Positions 32,865-43,380 of a DNA stretch of 64,000 bases are shown here, piece after piece. The translations under genes and the position numbers were made by a program. The stretch comes from Blasia pusilla. Its lineage: Eukaryota; Marchantiophyta; Marchantiopsida; Blasiales. The notes under the pieces were generated by a model. It made no database searches. It had not been told where the DNA came from and saw nothing but the letters and a program-made list of their open reading frames with translations. Location: NCBI GenBank assembly GCA_050084515.1, contig CM114273.1, positions 31,682,001-31,746,000 on the forward strand, given 5' to 3'. Numbering within the stretch: position 1 is the first letter of the stretch; each line of letters starts with the position of its first letter.

Positions 32865-33466
32865 GCAACCCGTCGGAGTCCGACAGGTTACGCGCCTACG
32901 CCGTCTTGGGTACGTCGCCACGTGCGCGAGCAACCCGTCGGAGACCGACGGGTTGAGCGCCTCCGTTGTCTTTGGACAAGAGCGCGAGGTACCCGCGCAA
33001 CCCGTCGGAGACCGACATGTTGCGCGCCTTCGCCGTGTTCGGACAAGAACGGGACGTACCCAGGAAATCCGTCAGAGACCGTTGGGTTGCACGCTTCCCT
33101 TGTCAAGGGTTAAGAACGCGGGCTTCCCGCGCAACTTGTCGGAGTCCGACAGGTTGCACACTTCCTTCATGTAAGCACCACAAGGCGAGGCCCTTGCGCA
33201 ACCCGTTGGAGGGCGATGGGTTGCACGCCTTGCCGTCTTTGGGCAAATAGGTGCGGCACCCGCGGACTCGTCGGGAACATACGGTTTGCTCGCCTCCGGC
33301 ATCTTCGGGCAAGAAGGAGCGGTATCCGAGCAACTCGTCGGAGAGCGAGGGGTTGCTTGCTTCGACCATGTTTGGCAGAAGCGTGCACTCCGTCCGAAGC
33401 CGACGGGTTGCAGGCTTCGGTTAGCTTGGGTTAATTGTTGAGTTACCAGGACTCCGACGGGTTCCA
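32865..33466. repeat. Palindrome cluster P8 between the divergent X and Y2 promoters
   Basis: About ten palindromes or diverged relatives lie between the two TATA boxes (32,768 and 33,639), starting near 32,865, 32,929, 32,996, 33,063, 33,132, 33,197 and later. Early spacing is about 64-69 bp. The variant at 33,132 has a CTTGTC / GACAGG pairing. The position would suit shared regulation or transposase binding; neither is shown. Confidence 0.85.
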
Positions 33467-33638
33467 ACAAAATGAAGTGTGCTTCGCAACCCACGTCTCT
33501 GCATCCCAAATCCAGTAACACATTGCAACAGAATTGAATGTGTTGCAACATAATTGGATCCATTGTGTCAGACAATGTCACCTACCGAATTCATCTTGTC
33601 AATAAAAATCTGTCAGGAGTATCTATTTTCCTATTCAC

Positions 33639-33700
33639 TATAAATTAAAAATTCTCATTCTCATTCTCATTCTCATTCTTTTTCTCATTCTCACCCTTCT
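33639..33700 (+). promoter_or_regulatory. TATA box and CATTCT microsatellite of gene Y2
   Basis: TATAAAT at 33,639-33,645 is followed by (CATTCT)n and then the ATG at 33,721. The arrangement equals that of Y1 although the copies have diverged elsewhere. Confidence 0.55.
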
Positions 33701-33720
33701 CCCGTACGAAATTTCTCGGA

Positions 33721-36700
33721 ATGGATAATTATGTTAAGCTCACTTGTGGTAATCATCTAGCGGCCCTTCCTCAATCAGAAATCATTCGACCCCAAGCTCG
33801 TGAGTCTTTCATAGCTGTGGATGAAAATTTTCTGTCTGTTCGATTTCTTCTCCAAATTGGAACCATCTTTGTATCCAAAGACGTTAGGGTGGACGGTACG
33901 GAAGACATAATAGGTGAGACGGTCCAGCCAATGACCTCACACCGTAAATTATGGAATCTCCTACCTCTAGCAAATGGTCAATATAGAGTTTACGGCCTGC
34001 CCCTAAATTCGTATGTTTCCCAAGTAGACGGTCTAGAATTTCCTAGTGCTCCGAGCTCTACGCTTGTAACTCCAAGCTCTGCAGATTCGGCTTCGACTCC
34101 AACTTCATACGCTCATATCAATGTTCTTCCTGAAGAGATTCCGGATGTTATCAACCTCAGTGGATCTGTCGGACACCAACCGGGCCCTCTGTCCGCCTAC
34201 TCGTTCCTCTTGCGAGTATCAGGCAATAGTTTGCTTTCGTCTCAGGCCTTGAAAATGTTCAAGCACATTCTTGTGGACGAGCTGCCGCCCACGTACGATG
34301 GTAATTGCATTTTTGAGTTGCCTCCACTTGCTGCTCCTGCTCAAAAGAAAGATGGAGGACGCCTGAAGGGTATGGACAGAAAGTCTGATTGTCATCGATG
34401 GTGCAGGCTTCAACCGACTAGTGCTTCAATTCCAGACGGTCCTTGGATTGTCTCCCACCGCCAATGTGTGGGAGCCTTGGAGTGTATAAGTCTAGCATAC
34501 CCGTATCTAGAGCGCAACAGGCGAGTCAATACGTCGCAATTCCCAAGAATGCAGAAACTCCATACGAGGTCGGTGCCACCATACCGCCGGGAGGCCATCG
34601 ATGTCCTCATTGTCAGGCATTGCCCTTCTGCGTTGGAGCGTGTCCTACATAAATATTTTTCATTGTCCACGACTTGGGCTCCACGTCAGAGTACACAAGG
34701 CTGGCAGTTCATGTTGGCTCCCACACTCATCCTGTGACCGATGCAATTCAGAGACACATCAAGGAGGATGTGGCGAAGAAAGTTGCCGAGGTCTACACAA
34801 ACTCTCCGGGTTCAAAGCCCAGAGTGATCAAGCTCACAACGGCATCACAAATTTGTGAACAATTGCTTGGAATCCCTGGACAGGATGAGATCACGGCGGC
34901 TGAGGAGAAACAACTCTGGGAAAATCTCGCATTTTCGCTGATCCGAATGCTTCCGAATTTCTTTGCGTCAAATACGGGTTCAGATGGAAAGACGGCTAAA
35001 ATGGATGCCATCGCTAATCAAGGCCAACTCCAGATTTCCATCCATTCAGAGATGGTAGTTCATGGGCCAAGGAATCCAGGGCCTATGTCTTCAAAATGTC
35101 AACGCATGTGTCCGTGAGTGGCCTCGATCTTATAGATCGAATGAGGGAGGGGAAGATCTTTACGGAGTGGGTAAGCTTTGATATTTGCTACAGAGTCTTT
35201 GAACGGATGGTTGACAATGGGTGCTCACGTTTCGACCATGTGGAGAACGGACTCAAAACTATATTTGTGTGTGAAGTAAAGGCGTAAGACGTTGGCAATT
35301 TGAAGATGTGTTGGTTACTCTTATTGGAGGTGGTGAAGGAAAATAAAAGGCCACCTCCGGAAATTTATGGGTTCATGGCGGACAATGCACAACCTGGGTG
35401 GATTGCTATCCGGGAAGTGTTATGGGGTGGAGAGGTTCAACCAGAGAGGGAAAGGTCGGATGCTTTTCATTGGCAATGATGTGACCCGGTACACCAAATC
35501 TTGCATCAAGGAGAATAAGAAGACAGAGCATGTCACTCTACTCCAACGCCGCAAGGACAAAGAAAACCTTGAAGCAAAGCCATGGAATGCCAAGAAGAAC
35601 TTCATGGGTGGTGGAGGAAGCATGCGATTGAGGGGAAGTACAAAGAGTTGTGCTCTTGGTTGAGTTGGTGGATTGTACGTATGAGACAATGGGGAAACTT
35701 CATGCGGCAGGTGAGTTCACTATTTTGTCTTGTCAAGCTCACGTTGAGAATTGTTTGTAAAGTGGCAACTCACGTTGAGAAGCGTGGAAACAATAGGGAT
35801 TTCAAACCGAAGAAACCAAGCAAGCTGTCGGATGCGACGCGTTGCCTGAGTGTGCAACCCGTCGGAAACTGACGGGTTGCATCCAGAATTTTGGAGCAAC
35901 CCGTATGCAAGTCGCATGTATACAAGGCCTGCAAATAGTTCGACCCGGATGGGTTTCGAATGACTTGCACTTGGATCTTCCAGCCTGGAGTGGCCAAAGG
36001 TTCTTGCAACCCGTCTGAATCCGATGGGTTGCAGTAGGTGGGTTTAGGGTTGCAACACGTCGGGACCCGACGGGTCGTAGAGTCGTTCATGGGATGCCTC
36101 CAGGGATTGAACATTCATGAAAATGCCCTCTGCCCCAACACAAGTGGAGCAAAAAGTGTTCATTCCTCCTGGAGGTCGTCACAAATTCCACCTGAGTTCA
36201 CTATTTTGTCTTGTCAAGCTCACGCTGAGAATTGTTTGTAAAGTTGTAGCTCAGGGTGAGAAGCGTGGGAACTATAGGGATTTCAAACCGAAGAAACCAA
36301 GCAAGCTGTCGGATGCGACGGGTTGCCCGAGTGTGCAACCCGACAGAAACCGACGGGTTGCCCGAGTGTGCAATCCGATGGCAACCGACGGGTTGCCCGA
36401 GTGTGCAACCCAACGGAAACCGATGGGTTGCATCCAGATTTTTGGTGCAACCCGAGTGTGCAACCCGATTGTGCAACCCGACGGGTCACAGAGTCGTTCA
36501 TGGGATGCCTCGGCCTTGCAACCCGTCTGGTTCCGACGGGTTGCAGTAGGTGGGTTTAAGGTTACAACACGTCGGGACTCGACGGGTCGCAGAGTCGTTC
36601 ATGGGATGCCTCGGGCCTGCAACCCGTCTGGTTCCGACAGGTTGCTTATTTCTTTGACTCCTGAGTTATTTTCGTTCCCTTCTTACATTGCCGTCGTTGC

Positions 36701-37893
36701 ATGGATTGAACGTTCATGAAAATGCCGTCTCCCCCAACACAAGTGGAGCAGAAAGTGTTCATTCCTCTTGGAGGTCGTCACAAGCATGCCAACGAATTTC
36801 ACTTGTGGAGGCATGCCAACAAGACCAGGCAAGAGCAATGCTACAGTCTGCAGCATCCCATATCTTCCTCACAAAAGGCATAACAAAAGGAAAGGGGCCG
36901 TCGATCTACGAGCTCTATGTCAGGGCGGCTGTGAATGTTTTATTTCAAAAGCCCTCCGTTGCTGGAAGTTCGCAACATCATGTCATTGGGGTGGTTCAAC
37001 AATATGGGATTCCAGTAATGGAGGTGGATTGCAACCTAAAACGGTGGCATATATCTCAGAGCAACCCAGGACGTGGACCCACCTTCAGGGCAGGATCTGA
37101 TGGCATTAGGAGAGCATGCGGCACTTTCCTAAATAAGAACTGTACAAGGACTGGACGACCACTGCCTGGGTTTTGGGGACTCAAAACCTTTGATCATTTC
37201 ACGAGGACCGGGGATCAATTGAAGTACTTCTTCTGGCCAAATGAATCTTGTGCTTTCCGGAAGTCTTATCCGGCTGCCATTGGAGCTCCGGGGAATACCC
37301 CCACGATTTGGCCCATCGCCACAGGTACGAATTGCACTCAAGACGAAGTGGACAATCTTACAAGTGCCGGTTTCAGACTCGTAGACGGGGGAAGTTCGGA
37401 GCATGTTCGCATTACAGAGACCTTCGCATTTCGTATTCAACCCAAGATTGATGTCAACATGTACCCGGAGAAGGTGGATGATCTCAATCCATTATTTCTG
37501 TTTGAGTCTAGAAATGGGGTGAAGAGAAACAGAATGTGTAGGCCAACGGTGGAGAGGGCAACGCGAATTGCATCAGCTCGGGAGGCAAAAATAGAGATCA
37601 TCGCCACGAAAGATGTCTTGAGTGGCAATGGAATAAGAAGGATGTATTGGGTCAGGAAGAACACTGTAAATTCAAGTGTCACAGGGGTGTATGTGGTGCA
37701 CATCTGTTGCTTTCCCACATGTTCATGTGATGACTTTGTCCAAAGAGAGACAAGTGGCAAAAGGTATTTCCCTTGTAAGCACATGTACTATGTGTTGCTG
37801 GTAGTTTTAAGAGAGTCGGAGGTAGGAGTAGGAATCCACCAACCAATTCTGTCCCTCAAAGAAGTGCGAAGTATTTTAAACAAACCACTTTGA
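33721..37893 (+). pseudogene. Gene Y copy 2: SWIM zinc-finger transposase-like
   Basis: The N-terminal ORF (33,721-34,737) contains a Cys-rich region (QCVGALEC, then CPHC in the next frame), suggesting a zinc-binding domain before the core. Core blocks (34,674-35,690) match unit C but with more frameshifts. A GTGAGT donor lies at about 35,709. The intron and following exon start are tandemly duplicated (about 35,710-36,187 and 36,190-36,720). The last exon frame (to 37,893) ends in an intact SWIM signature: TCSCDDF (CxC), then FPCKHMYY (CxH). SWIM fingers accompany Mutator-like and some related transposases. By family it would bind the termini and cut and paste the element. Unlikely to be active in this state. 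Confidence 0.6.
35853..36644. repeat. Palindrome cluster P9 in the duplicated Y2 intron
   Basis: Palindromes lie near 35,855, 36,006, 36,335, 36,370, 36,405, 36,516 and 36,618. Three of them (36,335-36,430) are spaced about 35 bp apart, closer than elsewhere. Confidence 0.75.
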
Positions 37894-38354
37894 GGATGCA
37901 AAATGAGGTTTTAGATTGTACTTTCATTTTTCCAGAACCTTCACTTTGAGCTTGAACTCTGTTCAGCCCATGGCAAATGATAGATTGTTTCCAGACCTTG
38001 GATGGAAAAAGTGATTGGTTCCACACTTATGATTCCACTGATTTTTCAGTTTTGTAAATTTTGTGCAATTTGCAACCGGTCGGACTTAGATGGGTTGCCA
38101 AAATATGGAAGAGAAAAAAAAAAAGTGTGGGACTGCTTAATAACTGAGCAAAAAAGTGCAAAAAAAATCACACAAAAAGTTTCCTCTCTTCAACCCAACG
38201 GAAACTCTCTTCAAATCATAGGAAACTCTCTTCAAAAAAAAAGTATCTATTTCGGTTGAAGGTAGTTTCCTCTCTCCTCTCTCCTCTCTTCCTCTCTCCT
38301 CTCTCCTCTCTCCTCTCTCCTCTCTCCTCTCTTCCTCTCCTCTTACCGCACCTT
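37894..38354 (+). repeat. Right terminus of the X/Y element, unit D
   Basis: The 3' flank of Y2 holds one diverged palindrome (38,072-38,098), an A-rich block and an expanded (TCCTCTC)n tract (38,268-38,345), and ends CTTACCGCACCTT. The target duplication follows directly. It is collinear with 19,444-19,838, where the tract is shorter. Confidence 0.65.
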
Positions 38355-39780
38355 GACAATGTCCACAGGTGGGACAGGTGCGTTGACGTCAGGAGGAGTT
38401 GGAGAGACGACTCCTATGCCGTCTTGGGAGGAGCCCGTGTTGACCATGTTGTTGGAGGTGGCCACTAGGGTGAGCCACGCTCTATTGTTTTCCGCCATAG
38501 AGTTGGCAACATTGGGAGTTGGACCAGTGGAGGTTTTCTACTGGCCACCACATTGTGTGAGCGTGGAGAGGTGGCTGCCTCTCGTTCAGAGGTAGTTGAG
38601 GAGGTGGTGGACTTACCCTCTGAGCATGTGCTCGAGACGTCCTCCATTGAGTCATGGCATGCTGCAGTGGCAAAGTTGGTACATATGCCAGCTAGGCCAG
38701 CGATAGAGCGAGCTATGATCACACCAGGTGTGGTGTTGTTGGATAACCGAGCAAGAGTGTTTCGCTTGGTTAGTCCCATAGGTACGTTGTACCACCCGCA
38801 GCGCATCCTACTTGATTCGGGAGTGCAACCCTTGATGTTAGGGAAGATGACGTGTTTGGCATTGGGGTTATGGAAAGGCGACATCGAGCGTTGTCCCTTT
38901 CAGATACAAACCTCTATTGGGAGTGTATCACCCATGCAGTACATGACTCGACATGAGGTAGTGATTAGACTCCACCCAGAGCATGATACGGATAGTGCGA
39001 TGGTGTGCCCTCGGGCGATTACGAGACCGGAAGAGTCGTATGATATGTTGGTAGGGAGTACATTGTTGTATCCCCTTAGGTTCATTCTCGATTTTTGGGA
39101 GGAGATGGTTTCTTATCGGCCAGGGTGGCGATCAAGTGATGGACGGGTGAGCTATCTACCAGTGTTGTTTGCAGGGAGTAGTGGTGGTCGACCACGTGAG
39201 GATACGGTGACAATGTTGGCAGCATTCACAGGTGGTGTTTGCTAATCAGGAGGGTTTGGGGAGAGGAGCACACATGCAGAGGGCATTCCCGTATCGGATA
39301 GTCCCACAAAGAGACATACCAAGGTGGGTGTCTCTTCCCATGGTGCAGAGCTTCTTTGTTGTTGTTGGGAACGAGCGTTGAGATGCGTGGAGTGCAGACA
39401 AGCTCGTGGAGCCGTGTTTATGTTGGGAGCAGGGTACGGGAGTGTTAGATCTCTTCGGAGGGATCAACACGGTGGATTGCTGCAATGTTACAATGTTGCG
39501 GGGATGATGGCACCGATGGTGCTAGATGTGTGTAGGATAGGAGATCTTTTCGGGTACATATGTGTGTGCGATCTAGAGTTGGGGGGACCCAACTTCCAGC
39601 TAGGAGGGCAGTTGTGGGGTCCTCGTGTATATGTGTGAGTATGTTTCATTTATGTGTGAGTATGTTTCATTTATGTGTGGATCTACCCGTATGTTGAGGA
39701 AGAGCGGTGTTGTGTGGTGTGTAGATGTGACCAGCGATGTGGGTTGTGTAGCGATGTCAATGCGCACGACAAATTTCACA
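38355..39780 (+). mobile_element. gypsy-2, right part: protease, DNMT stub, 3' LTR
   Basis: It resumes at the duplicated GACAATGT. The frame at 38,553-39,245 encodes the protease with intact LLDSGVQPLMLG. Near 39,437 a C5-methyltransferase motif I remains (LDLFGGINT). The sequence then jumps to the integrase C-terminus (MAPMVLDV near 39,508), losing about 3.9 kb relative to gypsy-1. The polypurine tract and a short LTR (39,613-39,780, with a 21-bp tandem duplication near 39,637) close the element. Together with 19,839-20,478 this is one gypsy copy split by the X/Y insertion. Confidence 0.8.
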
Positions 39781-41979
39781 GACCCTAGGTGGGTCTTTGG
39801 TCCCTATGCGCCCTAAAAGTTACAGCGCAGACGTTTCAAATAGGTGATGAAATTATAGGATCGTCGGGCTTAGAACCAGTTGGACCTTCGGCGGCGGACT
39901 CCATGGGGACGGGCTATTAGATCCGTGGATCCGCTCGAATGGAAAGATCGACATCATTTTGACTCATGGGGGATTGTGTCCCAAGATGCATGAAGCTTGG
40001 TGGGTTTCTTGTGAGGGTAGTTTTTCATTTGCTTGTTCGGTCTCTTAATTTTGAGGGGGATGTCTCATTTCATTCCCATGCAAGAGGATAAATTATTATG
40101 AACTACTTTGAATCATGCTTGGAGGAAGATTTGAAAAAAGAAAAAAGAAAAAGAGTACTTTCATGGCCATGAAAGTACTAAAAGGGTTGGAGAGAGTTCC
40201 TATGGCTTTCAAGAGCTATGCCTTTCTTAGATATCTATACTATTATCATAGATACCCATATCGCAATGCCTACCGAGTCTATCAAACGTAGAAATTTTGA
40301 TCTACATAGCCTGCCATATGTTCCTTGGAGGTCTATTGAGTTATTGGATCACTAATTGTAGGGTAATGAAAGATCATTTAAATTACCCATTATTTCTAAA
40401 ATGTGCATTGATTAGTAAATTGTGAAAGTTAGAGGCTACTAATTTTGATATAATATCAACATGAAATCTAGTAGTGCTAATTTTCACATTGATTTGATAT
40501 CAAATAAACATTTAGATTGATTTTTAATATGAATAAACTCTCAACGCCAATTTATATGCACAAAATTTTTGATAAAAAAGATTCAATAAATAATTGACAT
40601 CATAAATACGTGAACCACATATATCATTTTGACTCATACTAAAATGATGTAACTCCAAGTTTTTTTATGTAGCCTTCACTATCCATATTCACTAGTAAGG
40701 TGCCCATGTGATGCACGGAAAATAAAAAATTGTTTGAAGAGCTAGCAAATGTACAACTTGCTAGCTCTTCAAATAAGTGTAAGGGAAGGGACTAATAACG
40801 CTGCACACTAGTTCAAATTTTTTTCTTGATGCGCGTAGCATGTAAAACATTTTCTTACTGCCCAATTGCAATGTGTCAAACAAAGAGGTGTTTGCAAATC
40901 AAGAAGGCACTCTCCTATAATAATTTAGACGTAATGAGGGAAATTCCCTTTGATTCTACACTTCTCTTTTCCACAAGTTAGAGGGTCATTTTATCGCTAC
41001 AATTTTCCTCAACATACCATCAATCTAACTCATAACGAGTCTTATCCAAAAAAAAATTATTCTATTAGGTATAGAGAACGTCTAACAACAAATCTAAAAG
41101 ATTGATGACTTACATGAATTAATTTTTGATAAAATCTAGATATGAAGGTGCAACGTCAATATCACATATATGGAAGGTAAGCCTGCAATAGTGGGTCAAT
41201 GGTAAATTTTTACGAATAGAAAATAGGAAACTTACCCTCGGAATAGCAAGTTTCTCAAATAGGCTCCAAATAGGCACAAACCAAAGGAAAATATGCTCTT
41301 CTAGGTTACCCTACTCCTCAACCAATCATCTATGACATACTTAACTCGAATTTGGGTCTTCCTTGGAGTGTCGTGCCAATAATCTTCCTTGTAGTGCAAA
41401 AGACGCAACAACTGTTCTACGCATATACATTGTTGTCACTACTCAAATACACAAAACACAAGACTAAGAATTCAATTGAGGAATCCAAACATGGAGGTGT
41501 TTAGGGTTGAAGTCTTATGTTTTTGCTCTTCCTCATGCTCTCGAATCCAAATTTCCATAACATATTCATCTTTGTCTCTTCCCTTAGGGCTAAGTCTTGG
41601 AAAACACATACGCAATATTGCACAAAAATAGACATGTCCACAGATATGACGCCCAAGTACTTGTGACCCGCATCCAAGCTTGTACGCCGAACCCATAGCA
41701 TAGACTTGGGCTGGCCGAGCCCGCACCAATTTTGTGGCCCGCACGCACTCTGCATCAGCCCGCATCTAGGACTAGGCCCCCATTGGGCAAGCTTAGGAAT
41801 TCCATTGGGCAAACTTGTGTTGCTTCGTTGAAGAGGAAGAGACCACTTGGAGCACCTTGGGTCCTTGACCATGCATGCGTCATAAATCATAGGGGCTATG
41901 TGAATCAACAACTTGCCTACCAAATTCATCCAGAAAGAGTTCTTGATGGTTCATGATGTTGCCCAACTCTCGCAAAGAA
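39781..41979. other. AT-rich intergenic DNA with two strong palindromes
   Basis: No gene is supported. A perfect 26-bp palindrome lies at 40,154-40,179 (half-site AGTACTTTCATGG), and a hairpin with 16-bp arms at 40,733-40,748 / 40,758-40,773. Short ORFs at 41,472-41,956 show no recognisable domain. Confidence 0.5.
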
Positions 41980-43160
41980 GTAGCGATATATATAAGAACT
42001 ACCCTCGGCGATATCAAGGCCATGCATCCCCTTTGCATAGAGTTTCAAATATTTTTTGAGATCTCTTATGCATTGAACACCTGAAGTGACGTGTTGAATA
42101 CTATCAAGAAGATTTCAAGGGGCAAGAATGCAACTGATTGCATGTAACTTATTGTGGATGAGTGCCTAACGCCTTGAAATAATATCAACCATTTCCATAG
42201 CTCTAGATATTGTCAAGAAAAACCGAAACACCTTCCACCCACATCGAGGCATGGAGATATAGGAAAAGAATGGGTCTCTTACATCATCTCAAATATGTAA
42301 CAATAAATACGCCATATTGATTGGTTTATAACCATTACACTCTCTCAATAGAATAATGGTTGGCAAAGCCGCTATAAACAACTCTTCACCTTCTATCCAA
42401 AACTCGTGATTGGCCACAATAGTCTCAATCTCTCATGCCCTCTTCCTTTGCCTTGTATCCTTCCCATTGAAATACTCTCTAAAAGTATTTGTGGCCATCA
42501 TGGCATGGAATGCCTTCCTCAATTCTAAGACACGTCCCAAAATAATAAAGTTTTTTGCAAAGTGTGTTACAGTACTAGCAGGAAGCAACAATCATCTCTC
42601 ATCTGGGTTGGTTTCTATGAATTTGGCCATCACCGTAGTTTTTGTCTTCACAAATTCCATTATTTCATAGGCTTGTGGAAAAATTCTATCCATTCATGAC
42701 CACTCACTCTATTCTTCACGTACCACATTAAGAGAATGTGATACACATCCATCCCAAGTATGTGAGGAAACTTTGCTTCGATAAGTTTCCCTACTACTCT
42801 CTCAATGTTAGCAATGTTTAGGGTTCACCAAAGAGTCGTAAACACTCGCTATCAAATACGGCATGAAAATTTTTCCTTCATCTTTCCCATATTTTTCTCA
42901 AGTAGATTGGTGCGCAAAAAATTCTAACTAGGAGTTGAATAACCCTCCACCTTTATCGTTGCCAACACTGCTTCTTGAAAGCATCCTACCATACTATGTT
43001 GAATGATATTCCACATTCCTAGAAACATTTTATCCACATGTCATTTGCAACTTCTATTTGTTGGAGGTTGAAAGTATCCCTTAGATCAGCTTGCTTTTTT
43101 CCTATCACTTGACTCGGCCCAAGTGTCCTTCGTCATTCATTAACACTATCACTTGGTGTC
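41980..43160 (-). pseudogene. hAT-family (DUF659-type) transposase fossil
   Basis: The minus strand carries the plant hAT order with many stops and frameshifts. Near 43,040 it has a GISFNIVWWDAF-like stretch (the family's G-I-P-F-N). Near 42,750-42,720 a CVSHSLNVV block matches C-x-A-H-x-L-N-L. At 42,600-42,500 it reads LLLPASTVTHFAKNFIILGR, matching the R-P-x-x-T-R-F-A-x-x-F-I block. No hAT dimerisation domain or terminal repeats were found. An old relic. Confidence 0.6.
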
Positions 43161-43380
43161 ATGCTCACATCCCCATCAAAATTGGACCATAAAAAACTAT
43201 TCCTTGTCTCCTACGAACCCAATTGGAATGGCATTTTCTCCTCCACTTCACTCGAGGGTCTCCCTTCTCTTCTTTGTCCATTTTCCACAAGTAGCGTGTT
43301 TCGGAGATCTCGTTGCACATAAGGATGCACCTTCACACATCATTTCGCATGATGGGAATCCTAATTCCCGCCTGTTGTGT

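Larger units (their letters stand above)
20479..38354. mobile_element. Composite X/Y DNA transposon (units C and D) with 8-bp target duplication
   Basis: The block interrupts gypsy-2 gag: GACAATGT occurs at 20,471-20,478 and again at 38,355-38,362, and both gypsy halves align to the same point in gypsy-1 (near 3,703). Left ends at 20,479 and 25,675 share GGGGGCTGGTATT followed by GGCAAGAGAGAGG-like sequence. The right end, read in reverse, gives GCGGTAAGAGGAGAGGAAG, so the terminal inverted repeats are imperfect. Unit D (25,675-38,354) holds X on minus and Y on plus, divergent. Unit C (20,479-25,674) is an internally deleted unit without a right end. An 8-bp duplication fits MULE-like or Zisupton-like transposition. 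Origin of the C-D pairing (nested insertion plus deletion, or recombination) is open. Confidence 0.65.

Noticed and set aside
11492-38098. Repetitive ORFs with Arg/Pro/Ser-rich peptides across the palindrome clusters
   Set aside because: They are translations of the palindromes in several frames and both strands; none is conserved as protein.
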